In this document: positions 34,866 to 44,327 of the stretch, one piece after another
Layout of the letters: every line of letters begins with the position of its first letter
How positions within the stretch are numbered: the stretch's first letter is position 1
NCBI GenBank assembly: GCA_003248775.1
Contig: QFQX01000008.1
Span: forward strand, 62,001 to 126,000
Source: Shinella sp.
Lineage (GTDB): Bacteria > Pseudomonadota > Alphaproteobacteria > Rhizobiales > Rhizobiaceae
Length of the DNA stretch: 64,000 nt
Reading direction: 5' to 3'
Made by a program: the position numbers and the translations under genes
The notes under the pieces: model-generated
What the model saw: the letters and a program-made list of their open reading frames with translations, nothing else
Database searches by the model: none
What the model was told of the DNA's origin: nothing

Positions 34866-36851
34866 ATGATGAAAAACCGCACCGGATGGGTCGCTTTGTT
34901 GGTGCTGGGCGTCGCGACTCTGCTGATGGTGTTCTTCGTATTGCCGCGGATTTCCGAGACCGGCAAGGAAGCCGAAAAGCCGACGACGACGGCCGCCGAC
35001 ACAACCAAGGATACGGCAGCGAAGGCGGAAACGACGCTCGCCGAGGCCGGCAAGGCCGCGGCCGAGAAAATGGATCGCCTGAAGGCCGATGCGACGACCG
35101 CCGTTCAAGGCCTGTCGTCTCTGTTCGCCGACGGTAAAACACCGGCAGTCGAGGCCTTCACCTCGGCGAAGGCGGCCGCACAAAGCGCTCTTTCGGCGCT
35201 TTCGGCGCTTGAAATCCCGCAACTGCCCGACACAACCGCTATCGATACGCTGAAGAGCGCTCGCGACAACGCCGCCAAGGCGCTGGCGCTGCTCGAAGCG
35301 CTGCCGCAGGATCCGACCGCAGCCAGCACTCTTTTGGGTCCGATCGAACATGCCCTCAAGGGCACCACGCCCCCGGCCGCGCCGGCAACGGAAGCGCCGG
35401 CAGCGGCACCTGCAGACGAAAGCGCCTCGACGCTGCCGCGCTTCGACGTTCTTCGCGTAGAACCCGATGGCTCGACGGTGATCGCCGGCAGTGCCGAGCC
35501 CGGCGCCAAGCTCGACATCGTCAGCGGTGACAAGACGGTTACCTCGGTACAGGTCGAGCCAAACGGCGATTTCGTGGCCGTGCTGGACCAGCCATTGCCG
35601 CCGGGTGACCATGTTCTCGCCCTGCGCGTCACCGGCAAGGACGGCAAGACGGCGACATCCGAAGAGATGGCGACCGTATCGGTCCCCAATTCGGCTGACG
35701 GCAAGCTGCTTGCAATGGTCACGAAACCAGGCGAAGCAAGCCGCATGATCACCCTGCCGGAAACAGTGAATTCCGAAGCCAAGCAGAGCCGTGTTGCGAC
35801 GGACACCGCGACAGCCACCACTGCTGATGCCACGGTGCCTGCAGCCGCGACGCCCGCCCCTGCCGTAAAGGCCGAGATCCAGGTCAGCGCCGTTGAGATC
35901 GAAGGCAAACGCATCTTCGTCGCCGGTGAAGCGCCCGCTGGTAGCACCGTACGCGCACTGGCCGATGAAGCGCGGATCGGCGAAATCAAGACGGATGCAA
36001 CCGGCCATTTCGTGATCGAAGGCACCATCGACCTGTCGGTGGGCAGCCATGTCATCACCGTCGAACTGCTGGACGATAACGGCAACGTCAAGGTGAAGGC
36101 TTCCGTACCGTTCGACCGCCCGGCCGGCGATCAGGTCTCGGTCGTCGCGCAGGCCTCCGGCGACGCTGGCGGCCTCGTTCCTCTGGAACAGGTGGCCTTC
36201 GAAAAGCAGCGCGATGCGCTGGCCAAGGCCTTCGCCATCCTCAAGGGTCTCTACGCCGACGGCAAGTCGCCTGCGATCGAGGAACTGGCCGCCGCCCGTT
36301 CCGCAACGGAAATCGGTCTCCAGTCCATCGCGGACTTCCGCCTGCCGTCATCGACGGGTCAGTCGCTGATCGACTTCATCACGCAGGCGACAAGGGGGGC
36401 AAAGACCGCGCTTTCCGCGCTGCAGGCGATTCCGTCCGGCGACGTCAAGGCGATGGGTACCGCCCTGCCGAAGCTTGTCAGCCTGATCGATGCAATCCTT
36501 GCACCGGCAGCGCCCGCACCTGTTGTTGCAATTCTGGATCAGGGCCCTTCGACCGACGGCGCTTCCGGCACGACCGAGACTGCAACCGCCGAACCGAAGA
36601 CAATCACGCAGGCTCCGCTGCAGGAAAGCCGCAACAGCGTCATTATCCGGCGCGGCGATACCCTTTGGCAGATCTCGCGCCGCGTCTATGGCCAGGGCGT
36701 CCGCTATACGACGATCTATCTGGCCAATGCCGGGCAGATCGCCAATCCGGACAAGATCGAACCGGGCCAGATTTTTTCCGTCCCGAACGAGGCCCTGCCG
36801 AACTCGGAAGAACTGCACCGCAAGCGGCTGCATGGCGAAAAGCTGAACTGA
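34866..36851 (+). CDS. LysM domain protein with duplicated repeat units
   Basis: A 661-residue anchored protein. A single N-terminal helix (WVALLVLGVATLLMVFFVLP) is followed by a low-complexity Ala/Thr/Lys-rich linker, then two related units. SLFADGKTPAVEAF (about residue 80) resembles GLYADGKSPAIEEL (about residue 460), and two Ig-like/BON-like units carry VIAGSAEPGAKLDIVSG (about 205) and VAGEAPAGSTVRALADEA (about 355). A C-terminal LysM (IIRRGDTLWQISRRVYGQG, about 598-650) binds peptidoglycan. LysM proteins of this layout are found next to transporters in Rhizobiales. The function is probably envelope anchoring or sensing. Confidence 0.82.
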   Translation: MMKNRTGWVALLVLGVATLLMVFFVLPRISETGKEAEKPTTTAADTTKDTAAKAETTLAEAGKAAAEKMDRLKADATTAVQGLSSLFADGKTPAVEAFTSAKAAAQSALSALSALEIPQLPDTTAIDTLKSARDNAAKALALLEALPQDPTAASTLLGPIEHALKGTTPPAAPATEAPAAAPADESASTLPRFDVLRVEPDGSTVIAGSAEPGAKLDIVSGDKTVTSVQVEPNGDFVAVLDQPLPPGDHVLALRVTGKDGKTATSEEMATVSVPNSADGKLLAMVTKPGEASRMITLPETVNSEAKQSRVATDTATATTADATVPAAATPAPAVKAEIQVSAVEIEGKRIFVAGEAPAGSTVRALADEARIGEIKTDATGHFVIEGTIDLSVGSHVITVELLDDNGNVKVKASVPFDRPAGDQVSVVAQASGDAGGLVPLEQVAFEKQRDALAKAFAILKGLYADGKSPAIEELAAARSATEIGLQSIADFRLPSSTGQSLIDFITQATRGAKTALSALQAIPSGDVKAMGTALPKLVSLIDAILAPAAPAPVVAILDQGPSTDGASGTTETATAEPKTITQAPLQESRNSVIIRRGDTLWQISRRVYGQGVRYTTIYLANAGQIANPDKIEPGQIFSVPNEALPNSEELHRKRLHGEKLN

Positions 36852-36903
36852 CGATCAGAAAACGCCCATTGCATTGGCGGGGGCTAGATCCTATTTGCCG
36901 AGA

Positions 36904-36936
36904 GGCGGCGGTCTGAACAGGACCGCCGCCTTTTAT
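36904..36936 (+). terminator. Rho-independent terminator after the LysM gene
   Basis: GGCGGCGGTC (36904-36913) and GACCGCCGCC (36921-36930) form a perfect 10-bp stem with a 7-nt loop, followed by TTTTAT. Very strong; it isolates the LysM gene from the ABC exporter. Confidence 0.93.
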
Positions 36937-36964
36937 CGTTTGCGCAAGGACGGGGCCGGTATTC

Positions 36965-38851
36965 ATGGCTGACAGGAAGAAGACGATTTCTGCTGACAGC
37001 AGCAACCCGATGGGTACGCTGGTCAATCTATGGCCCTACATGTGGCCCGCCGACAGGCGCGATCTCAAGATGCGGGTCGTCTGGGCGACCGTTTTCCTGA
37101 TCGTCTCCAAATTCGTGTTGATCCTCGTCCCCTATTTCTTCAAGTGGGCAACGGATGCGCTGAACGGCAAGCTCGACATGGTCGGGCTGCTTCCCGCCTT
37201 CCTGCTTGGCGCGGTGGTGCTCGTAATTGCCTACAACCTCGTCCGCATCGCCCAGGTCGGCCTCAACCAGCTGCGTGACGCGCTGTTCGCCAGCGTCGGG
37301 CAATACGCGGTGCGCCAGCTTGCCTACAAGACCTTCGTCCACATGCACCGGCTTTCCCTGCGGTTCCATCTGGAGCGCAAAACCGGCGGCCTTTCGCGCA
37401 TCATCGAGCGTGGCACCAAGGGCATCGAGACGATCGTCCGCTTCACCATTCTCAATTCCGTTCCGACGCTGATCGAATTCCTGCTGACCGCAGTAATTTT
37501 CTGGTGGGGCTACGGCTTCTCCTATCTCGCCGTGACGGCCATCACCGTCTGTGCCTATATCTGGTTCACCATCAAGGCCAGCGACTGGCGCATCAACATT
37601 CGTCGCGCGATGAACGACAGCGACACCGACGCCAACACCAAGGCGATCGACTCGCTTCTGAACTTCGAAACCGTAAAATATTTCGGCAACGAGGAGATGG
37701 AGGCCAAGCGCTTCGACGGCTCCATGGCGCGCTATGAAAAGGCCGCAACCGAAGTCTGGACCTCGCTCGGCTGGCTCAACTTCGGCCAGGGCGTGATCTT
37801 CGGCCTCGGTACCGCCGTCATGATGGTCATGTCCGCGCTCGCGGTACAGCGCGGCGACCAGACGATCGGCGATTTCGTCTTCATCAACGCCATGCTGATG
37901 CAGCTTTCCATCCCGCTCAACTTCATCGGCTTCGTCTATCGCGAGATCCGCCAGGGGCTGACCGACATCGAACAGATGTTCGACCTCCTCGAAGTTCAGG
38001 CGGAAGTGGTCGACAAGCCCGGCGCGCCGGCGCTTGCCATCGCTCAGGGCAGTATCGCCTTCAAGGATGTCCACTTCGCCTATGATCCGCAGCGTCCAAT
38101 CCTCAAGGGCATTTCCTTCGAGGTGCCGGCCGGCAAGACGGTTGCCGTCGTCGGTCCCTCCGGCGCGGGCAAGTCAACCATCTCGCGTCTGCTCTATCGT
38201 TTCTACGACATCCAGCAGGGTTCGATCACCATCGACGGGCAGGATGTGCGCGACGTCACCCAGCAGAGCCTGCGCAAGGTGATCGGCATGGTGCCGCAGG
38301 ATACTGTGCTGTTCAACGATACAATCGCCTACAACATTCGCTACGGTCGCCCGAGCGCCACCGATGCGGAGATCGAGCAGGCAGCGGAGATCGCGCAGAT
38401 CAGCCATTTCATCCGCGATCTGCCCGACGGCTTCAAGACAATGGTCGGCGAGCGCGGGCTGAAGCTCTCCGGCGGCGAGAAGCAGCGCGTGGCAATCGCC
38501 CGCACGGTATTGAAAGCGCCGCCGATCCTGATCCTCGACGAGGCGACCTCGGCACTCGACACCACGACCGAGCAGGAAATCCAGGCGGCACTCGACATCG
38601 TCTCGGAAAACCGCACGACGCTGGTGATCGCGCATCGTCTCTCGACCGTGGTCGGGGCCGACGAGATCATCGTGCTGAAGGGCGGCGAGATTGCCGAACG
38701 CGGCACGCACTCCGCCCTGCTGGAAAAGAACGGGCTCTACGCCTCGATGTGGAACCGCCAACGCGAAGCGACCCAGGCGGAAGAACATCTGCGGCAGGTG
38801 CGCGAGAGCGACGAACTCGGGGTGGTGGTGCGCAAGGCCCCGGCGAGCTGA
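36965..38851 (+). CDS. Atm1/HMT-type ABC exporter
   Basis: A 628-residue half-transporter. Residues 1-340 hold six membrane helices, with the Atm1-type segments NAGDxD replaced by DSDTDANTKAIDSLLNFETVK. Residues 360-600 form the ATPase: Walker A GPSGAGKSTISRLL, signature LSGGEKQRVAIART, Walker B ILILDEATSALDT and H-loop VIAHRLSTV. Bacterial Atm1 proteins export glutathione-conjugated metals or polysulfide species and confer metal tolerance. It functions as a homodimer in the inner membrane. Confidence 0.92.
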   Translation: MADRKKTISADSSNPMGTLVNLWPYMWPADRRDLKMRVVWATVFLIVSKFVLILVPYFFKWATDALNGKLDMVGLLPAFLLGAVVLVIAYNLVRIAQVGLNQLRDALFASVGQYAVRQLAYKTFVHMHRLSLRFHLERKTGGLSRIIERGTKGIETIVRFTILNSVPTLIEFLLTAVIFWWGYGFSYLAVTAITVCAYIWFTIKASDWRINIRRAMNDSDTDANTKAIDSLLNFETVKYFGNEEMEAKRFDGSMARYEKAATEVWTSLGWLNFGQGVIFGLGTAVMMVMSALAVQRGDQTIGDFVFINAMLMQLSIPLNFIGFVYREIRQGLTDIEQMFDLLEVQAEVVDKPGAPALAIAQGSIAFKDVHFAYDPQRPILKGISFEVPAGKTVAVVGPSGAGKSTISRLLYRFYDIQQGSITIDGQDVRDVTQQSLRKVIGMVPQDTVLFNDTIAYNIRYGRPSATDAEIEQAAEIAQISHFIRDLPDGFKTMVGERGLKLSGGEKQRVAIARTVLKAPPILILDEATSALDTTTEQEIQAALDIVSENRTTLVIAHRLSTVVGADEIIVLKGGEIAERGTHSALLEKNGLYASMWNRQREATQAEEHLRQVRESDELGVVVRKAPAS

Positions 38852-38870
38852 CGGTCGTCACCATAGCCTG

Positions 38871-40160
38871 TCAGACGGCAAGACGGATCTGGTTTCGCCC
38901 TTCCCTCTTGGCGAGATAAAGGGCGGTATCCGCGCGTTTCAACGCGTCATCCAGGTTTTCGGCATTCGCGTCGAACCGGGCAAGGCCTATGCTGACCGTG
39001 CCGGCTACGGATGACAGCACATCGACCCGGCAGAAGCGTTCAACCTCGCGGCGCATGTCATCGGCCAGCGCTGCGGCATCCTTGAGAGACAGTCCTGGAA
39101 AGAGTGCATAGAACTCCTCGCCACCGGCGCGGGCGACGATATTGTCCTCGCCGATGGTGGCTTCGAGTACCTGCGACACCGTTCGCAATACGTTGTCTCC
39201 CTCGGAATGACCAAGGCGATCGTTAATCAGCTTGAACTGGTCGACGTCGATGATCGCGACCGAAACGGGACTTGCCCCGTTCCGCGCCCATTCGGCGGCA
39301 TCCTCGGCAAGCTGAAAGAACTTGCGGCGGTTATACGCATTGGTCAGCGGATCGCGCTCGGCGGCATCGATCAACTGGGTCTCGAGACGCTTGCGGTCGG
39401 TAATGTCGAGGATCGCGCCGGCAATGCCGTATACACCCTGGTTACGGCTCTTGATTACCGCCTTCTGGAACTCGACGAAACGCATGTCCCCGTTGGAGTG
39501 ACAAACCTTGCTTTCGTAAACCTGCACGCCTCCGCTATCGAAAAGCGCGTCGTCGGCCGCCTGATATCGTCTCGCGATCTCCGCGGGCGCGACATCATAG
39601 ACGGATGCCCCCAGAATCGTTTCAAGCGGCAGCCCGAGATATTCGGCAAAGGCAGAGTTGCAGCCGACATAGACGCCTTCCACGTTCTTGAAAAAGATCG
39701 GCGTCGGCAGATGGTCTATGCAGGCCTGCAGATAGTCGCGTTCCAGCGCGACATGTCCCACCTCGTCCTCCGCCCGGCGCGTACGCTCCTGCGCCTTGCG
39801 GGCACGAGAGAGACAGCGCGCGATGACGGAATCGTCGAGATCGGACAGCACATCGTCCGCGCCGAGATCGAGAGCGCGGTCGAACCAGTCCGAGCCGAGA
39901 TTTTCCTCGACAACAATGACGAGATAGGCGCGCTCCCCCAGAGTGCGGCGCAGATCGCGGATATCGGCCCCAAGGCTTTCACGGGTGAGAGGAGCGAAAA
40001 CAACGACAGAACCGGCAATTCTGTGTGCCTCCTGCCTTGTGACCACTGCAGCCCCTAGCAAGGCTGGGGGAACAGAACAGGCCGGGCCAGCGATCCAGAG
40101 CAGATCGCCGCGCTCCCTGTGCCGCATATCTTCGTCAGAAGTCTTTCCAGCCCTACGCAC
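38871..40160 (-). CDS. Diguanylate cyclase with receiver-like and PAS domains
   Basis: About 429 residues: an N-terminal receiver-like domain (VVVFAPLTRESLGADIRDLRRTL to residue 135), a coiled segment, a PAS domain (LQACIDHLPTPIFFKNVEG, about 150-265) and a C-terminal GGDEF domain. The active-site loop reads RAGGEEFYALFPG, which is competent for cyclic di-GMP synthesis. The inhibitory RxxD I-site is replaced by GEDN, so product feedback is probably lost. No EAL domain. Start GTG 40160 or ATG 40127. It stands alone on the minus strand between the ABC exporter and psd. Confidence 0.88.
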   Translation of the reverse strand: MRRAGKTSDEDMRHRERGDLLWIAGPACSVPPALLGAAVVTRQEAHRIAGSVVVFAPLTRESLGADIRDLRRTLGERAYLVIVVEENLGSDWFDRALDLGADDVLSDLDDSVIARCLSRARKAQERTRRAEDEVGHVALERDYLQACIDHLPTPIFFKNVEGVYVGCNSAFAEYLGLPLETILGASVYDVAPAEIARRYQAADDALFDSGGVQVYESKVCHSNGDMRFVEFQKAVIKSRNQGVYGIAGAILDITDRKRLETQLIDAAERDPLTNAYNRRKFFQLAEDAAEWARNGASPVSVAIIDVDQFKLINDRLGHSEGDNVLRTVSQVLEATIGEDNIVARAGGEEFYALFPGLSLKDAAALADDMRREVERFCRVDVLSSVAGTVSIGLARFDANAENLDDALKRADTALYLAKREGRNQIRLAV

Positions 40161-40473
40161 TCGTTCGTCCAGTTCATTGCGCGGGAAAGAAGGCTCCGCA
40201 CGTCACGGTCTGCAATGCATACCCGCCATTCCTAGCGGGTAATCGTTGACGGAAGGTGCACAGATCTTCAACTTTGCGGCGGCGCAGCATGGAACGTCCG
40301 ATGCTCCCCACATACAGGACCGAATGTCGCGTAAACAGGCTTTGAAGGCCGCAAGCATTGCCCCGGAAGCGCTTTCGGGTTAGTCAGCAGCCACCAATCG
40401 GGAGTCCTTACCCTTGCTGCAAGCGCGAGGGCATGGATTTCAAGACCCGTAACAGCAACGACGCGAGGTAATC
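40161..40473. other. 313-bp intergenic region between the cyclase gene and psd
   Basis: A divergent regulatory gap. It contains a small hairpin TACCCGC/GCGGGTA (40220-40241) and TTGACG at 40245-40250, a possible -35 toward psd. No ORF with coding character was seen. It must hold promoters for both genes. Confidence 0.4.
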
Positions 40474-41172
40474 ATGGATCTGTTCGATAGCATTCGTAAG
40501 TCCATCGTGCCGGTGCACAAGGAAGGTTATCCCTTCGTTGCAGCATTCTTTGTGGCCTCCCTCATCCTCGGCTGGCTCTTCGAGCCGCTCTTCTGGGTCG
40601 GCTTCGTACTGACGCTGTGGTGCGCCTACTTCTTCCGCGACCCGGAACGCGTCACCCCGCAGGATGACGATCTGGTCATCAGCCCGGCCGACGGTCGCGT
40701 ATCGGCCATCCAGATGGTCGCGCCGCCGGAAGAACTGGGCCTCGGAAGCGATCCGATGCTGCGCATCTCGATCTTCATGAACGTCTTCAACTGCCATGTG
40801 AATCGCGCCCCCGTGCGTGGCCGCGTCACCAATGTCGCCTACCGTGAAGGCAGCTTCCTCAATGCGGAACTCGACAAGGCCAGCCAGGAAAACGAACGCA
40901 ACGGTCTCGTGATCGAAAGCACTCATGGAGAAATCGGTGTCGTGCAGATCGCCGGTCTCGTCGCACGCCGGATCGTCTGCTGGACCCATGTAAACGAACC
41001 GCTGGATGCCGGAGAACGTTTCGGCCTGATCCGTTTCGGTTCTCGCCTCGACGTATTCCTTCCGGCAGGCGCGGAACCGCGCGTCTCCCTTGGCCAGACG
41101 GCCATTGCCGGCGAAACCGTGATTGCCGAGTTCGGCTCCTCCAAGGGCCCGGTCGTCAGCCGTCGAAGCTGA
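40474..41172 (+). CDS. psd: Phosphatidylserine decarboxylase
   Basis: A 232-residue short-type Psd that makes phosphatidylethanolamine at the inner membrane. N-terminal hydrophobic segments are followed by the domain with FMNVFNCHVNRAPVRG. The proenzyme is cleaved at the Gly-Ser-Ser motif in EFGSSKGPVV near the C-terminus, generating the pyruvoyl group. It is followed by pssA at 22 bp, an operon that forms a two-step pathway. Confidence 0.96.
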   Translation: MDLFDSIRKSIVPVHKEGYPFVAAFFVASLILGWLFEPLFWVGFVLTLWCAYFFRDPERVTPQDDDLVISPADGRVSAIQMVAPPEELGLGSDPMLRISIFMNVFNCHVNRAPVRGRVTNVAYREGSFLNAELDKASQENERNGLVIESTHGEIGVVQIAGLVARRIVCWTHVNEPLDAGERFGLIRFGSRLDVFLPAGAEPRVSLGQTAIAGETVIAEFGSSKGPVVSRRS

Positions 41173-41194
41173 TCGCATCGCGGGAGCAAGGCAC

Positions 41195-42046
41195 ATGCAG
41201 ACAGCACAGCAACAGCCCGAGGGCACAGCCAAGGATGATGGTTCGCGAGGCCCAAGGCTTCGGGAGATCCCGCTGCGGCTTGTCGTTCCGAACCTGATCA
41301 CCGTGCTGGCCATCTGCGCCGGCCTGACCGGCATTCGGCTCGCCTTCGAAAACCGCTACGAGCTGGCGGTAATGATGGTGCTGGCAGCAGCCTTCCTCGA
41401 CGGAATCGACGGGCGAATCGCCCGCATGATGAAGGCGACCTCCAAGTTCGGCGCCCAGATGGATTCGTTGGCCGATATCGTCAACTTCGGCGTGGCCCCT
41501 GCACTTGTGCTCTATGCCTTCATCCTTGATCAGGCCCGCTCGCTCGGCTGGATCGCCGCCCTGCTCTATGCGATTGCCGCCGGCCTCCGGCTTGCGCGCT
41601 TCAATGTGATGGCGGAACGGGAGACCAAGGCTCCCTGGCAATCGGAATATTTCGTCGGAGTACCTGCGCCTGCCGGCGCGATGCTGGTGCTGTTGCCAGT
41701 CTATCTCGGTTTCCTCGGCGTACCACCGACAGCACCTGTAGCCTATGCCGGGTCCGTCTACACCGTCCTGATCGGCTATCTGCTGGTCAGCCGCCTGCCG
41801 GTCTGGTCTGGCAAGTCGGAAACGAGCCGCATCCGCCGCGATCTCGTATTGCCGATGATTCTCGGTGTCGTTCTCTACGTCGCCCTGCTGATGAGCTTCA
41901 CCTTCGAGGTTCTGTCGTTCACCGTGCTCGCCTATCTCCTCTCTCTCCCCTTCGGCGCACGCGCCTGGCGTCGCCGTTATGGCACGCTGACCATCGGCGA
42001 AGAGGGGCACGAGATCGGGCTGACCGAAATCGACCGCGGTCTCTAA
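41195..42046 (+). CDS. pssA: CDP-diacylglycerol--serine O-phosphatidyltransferase
   Basis: About 283 residues. The CDP-alcohol transferase motif DGRIARMMKATSKFGAQMDS (Asp and Gly spaced DGxxAR-x8-GxxxDxxxD) lies near residue 75, with eight hydrophobic helices. It makes phosphatidylserine from CDP-diacylglycerol and serine, the substrate for Psd encoded just upstream. The ATG at 41195 is chosen because the upstream in-frame extension overlaps psd and lacks family similarity. Confidence 0.95.
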   Translation: MQTAQQQPEGTAKDDGSRGPRLREIPLRLVVPNLITVLAICAGLTGIRLAFENRYELAVMMVLAAAFLDGIDGRIARMMKATSKFGAQMDSLADIVNFGVAPALVLYAFILDQARSLGWIAALLYAIAAGLRLARFNVMAERETKAPWQSEYFVGVPAPAGAMLVLLPVYLGFLGVPPTAPVAYAGSVYTVLIGYLLVSRLPVWSGKSETSRIRRDLVLPMILGVVLYVALLMSFTFEVLSFTVLAYLLSLPFGARAWRRRYGTLTIGEEGHEIGLTEIDRGL

Positions 42047-42247
42047 GACACTCCTGCTCCCCTCTCCTGTTTTCATGGGTTTTCCTGCCGGCCGGGCGCT
42101 TTCGCCATGCCGCTGATCGCGGAATATGGTCGATATTGACTAAATTTGATTTGAGTCATTGGAAACGTCACGGTTTTGTCATGATCTACTCAGAGAGAGC
42201 GAAAATAAGAAGACTGAGACTTTAGGAAACGCCCACAGGAGCATGAG

Positions 42248-42382
42248 ATGCAGAAGAAAACTTCCGCCGAGGGGAAGCCGGCAAGCAACAATCTGACCTC
42301 CCATTACAGGCCACTCGGCCTGAAGGCGGTATTGGCCGCAGCGCTGATGTTGAAGCGCAAGCCCGCCAAGCAGATCGCCTGA
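42248..42382 (+). CDS. Small basic protein (44 aa)
   Basis: A 44-residue ORF (MQKKTSAEGKPASNNLTS at the start, LKRKPAKQIA at the end) with 9 Lys/Arg and a hydrophobic middle (GLKAVLAAALML). AGGAG at 42237-42241 lies 6 nt before the ATG. It ends 6 bp before the convergent SRAP gene. It is too short for many gene finders; the good ribosome site supports expression. Function unknown, possibly membrane-associated. Confidence 0.6.
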   Translation: MQKKTSAEGKPASNNLTSHYRPLGLKAVLAAALMLKRKPAKQIA

Positions 42383-42388
42383 ACAAGC

Positions 42389-43153
42389 TCAGAACAGACT
42401 GAGCTGACCACTATTCGCCTTGCTGACCGGCGTTTTCGCCGGCGGAAGGCTATTGCCAACCGGTTCCTGGATCTCGGGACCGGTGTTGGCGACCTTGTTG
42501 ACAAGGTTTGAGACGGGCACCGCCTCGAAAAAATCCTCCTCCGCTGGCACCATGAGATCCGCGACATCGCGCGGTTCACCCGACTTGCAATCGAGCCAGC
42601 GGGTGTAATCCTCCGGCTTGATGACAACCGGCATTCGGTCGTGAATACGGCCTATCGTGCGATTGGCCGATACCGTCAGGATCGCGCCGGTATCCACCTC
42701 GGAGCCGTCGGCGGAAGACCAGGTTTCCATCAGTCCCGCAAAAGCGACAATCCGGCCATTGCGTGGACGGATCCAGTAGGCTTGAGACGCCTCTCCGCTT
42801 TCCTTGTCGGGACGATGCCACTCGTAGAAACCCGAAGTAGGTACAAGCACCCGTCGATGGCGCATGGCCGCACGAAACGAGGCCTTGCCGATGGCTGTTT
42901 CCGACCGTGCATTGATGAGCAGCGGAAAGTCGCGCGGATCCTTGACCCAACCCGGCAGGAAACCCCAGCGCACGAGAACGGCCTGACGCTCCGGCAGGTT
43001 GCTGCCGGGTTCTCGCCTGTCGCTGGCAACGACAATCAGGATCGGCTGAGTCGGGGCAATATTGTAGCGGGCCGGAAATCCTTCAAGCTCCACGAGCCCG
43101 AAAGTTTCCCGCACCTCGTCCGGCGTTACCGTCAATGAAAAGCGTCCGCACAT
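42389..43153 (-). CDS. SRAP (YedK/HMCES-type) abasic-site DNA-protein crosslink protein
   Basis: About 254 residues. Cys2 in MCGRFSLT becomes the N-terminal nucleophile that links covalently to abasic sites in single-stranded DNA. The active-site regions are INARSETA, a GFYEWHR motif with the conserved Glu, and FAGLMETW, followed by the essential His in IHDRMPVVIKP. The longer upstream frame (to 43327) is rejected because only the ATG at 43153 places Cys at position 2. It is divergent from the Nudix gene. Confidence 0.93.
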   Translation of the reverse strand: MCGRFSLTVTPDEVRETFGLVELEGFPARYNIAPTQPILIVVASDRREPGSNLPERQAVLVRWGFLPGWVKDPRDFPLLINARSETAIGKASFRAAMRHRRVLVPTSGFYEWHRPDKESGEASQAYWIRPRNGRIVAFAGLMETWSSADGSEVDTGAILTVSANRTIGRIHDRMPVVIKPEDYTRWLDCKSGEPRDVADLMVPAEEDFFEAVPVSNLVNKVANTGPEIQEPVGNSLPPAKTPVSKANSGQLSLF

Positions 43154-43309
43154 GCAGTGATCCATGCCAGCCGGCATCAGGGCGGTCAAGCAGAGGCCGG
43201 AATGACAGAACACCAATTCCCTTGCGGTCGCGAGCGAATAACCCGATATTCGCCGAAATACGAAGCTTCGACGAATCCGGATCGTCGGCGGCTCATTTGC
43301 AGAGACCTC

Positions 43310-43738
43310 ATGCCGACACAAAGCCAACCCCGCCTTGCCTCATCCGCCATCGTCGAACGTGACGGCCGCTTCCTGCTGGTCAAACGGATGAACCCGCCGG
43401 CGGCCGATCTCTATGCCTTTCCGGGCGGCAGAGCCGAGCCGGGCGAGACGCCGGCGGAGACGGCTATCCGCGAACTTCTCGAGGAGACCGGCATTCTGGG
43501 CAGCAATCCGCGACTTTTCGAGGAGCTGGAGCTTCTGCCGGAAGAAGGTGTCGCCGGGAGCCACTTCCTTCTGTCGGTCTTCCGCCTCGACGCCGACATG
43601 GAGACGGTCGTGCGCGCCGACAGCGACGCGGCAGAGGCCGGATGGTTTCTGCCGGAAGAGATATATTCCCTGCCCGTTCCGCCAAGCGTTCGCGCCTGTG
43701 TGGAACGGCTTGCGGAAGGATCGGAGAGACGCGCATGA
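43310..43738 (+). CDS. Nudix hydrolase
   Basis: About 142 residues. The complete Nudix box is GGRAEPGETPAETAIRELLE followed by ETGIL. It probably hydrolyses a nucleoside-diphosphate derivative such as an oxidised nucleotide or ADP-ribose; the specificity is not clear. ATG at 43310 gives the compact domain; a longer in-frame start at 43157 overlaps the divergent SRAP gene. The stop is overlapped by the next gene (ATGA), so the two are coupled. Confidence 0.9.
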   Translation: MPTQSQPRLASSAIVERDGRFLLVKRMNPPAADLYAFPGGRAEPGETPAETAIRELLEETGILGSNPRLFEELELLPEEGVAGSHFLLSVFRLDADMETVVRADSDAAEAGWFLPEEIYSLPVPPSVRACVERLAEGSERRA

Positions 43739-44235
43739 CGAAGGCCCGCTCTGCCTGCGCGGGCCGTATTGGCCTGCATTTTCGGCACGACCGCGATCAG
43801 CCCCGCTTCAAGGTTCTCCTGGGCGGGCTGCTGACTGCCGCCGCCATCGGCTGCGCGGTCTTGCCGGCTGGGGCACAGGACAAGGCAGCGAAGAATGCAC
43901 CGGTCGAGACGGTCGCACCGGAAGAGAAACCGGCGCCTTACGACGACCGCCTTGCCCGGCTTTCCGAGATCATGGGCGCGGTTCACTACCTGCGCAATCT
44001 CTGTGTCGCCGGTGGCGAACCGGAATGGCGCGAAGCAATCCAGAAACTGATCGAATCAGAGACGGCGACGGAACCGAAGCGCAAGGCGCGAATGATCGCA
44101 GCCTACAACCGCGGTTACCGCTCTTTTGCCTCGGTTTACACCACCTGCACCCCGGCAGCGGCGACGGCGGAAGAGAATTACCGTAACGAAGGCGCAACAC
44201 TCGCTGTTGAAATTGCCTCCCGCTTCGGAAATTAA
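43735..44235 (+). CDS. TIGR02301 family protein
   Basis: About 166 residues. A signal-like N-terminus (VLLGGLLTAAAIGCAVLPAGA) is followed by the conserved YDDRLARLSEIMGAVHYLRNLC and YNRGYRSFASVYTTCTPAA segments with two Cys. This periplasmic family is restricted to Rhizobiales and has no known function. The start overlaps the Nudix stop (ATGA at 43735-43738), so the two genes are translationally coupled. Confidence 0.85.
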   Translation: MTKARSACAGRIGLHFRHDRDQPRFKVLLGGLLTAAAIGCAVLPAGAQDKAAKNAPVETVAPEEKPAPYDDRLARLSEIMGAVHYLRNLCVAGGEPEWREAIQKLIESETATEPKRKARMIAAYNRGYRSFASVYTTCTPAAATAEENYRNEGATLAVEIASRFGN

Positions 44236-44327
44236 CGATAAATTAACCTGTTTTACCTTCCAGCCGTGTCGTTTCGGCAAAAGGCTGCTAAAGTTATTAA
44301 TAGCTGAGTAAGGAATAGAGTAAGCCC

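Noticed and set aside
35491..35748. Short frames inside the LysM gene as separate proteins
   Set aside because: Arg/Ser/Pro-rich alternative frames of a strongly coding region.
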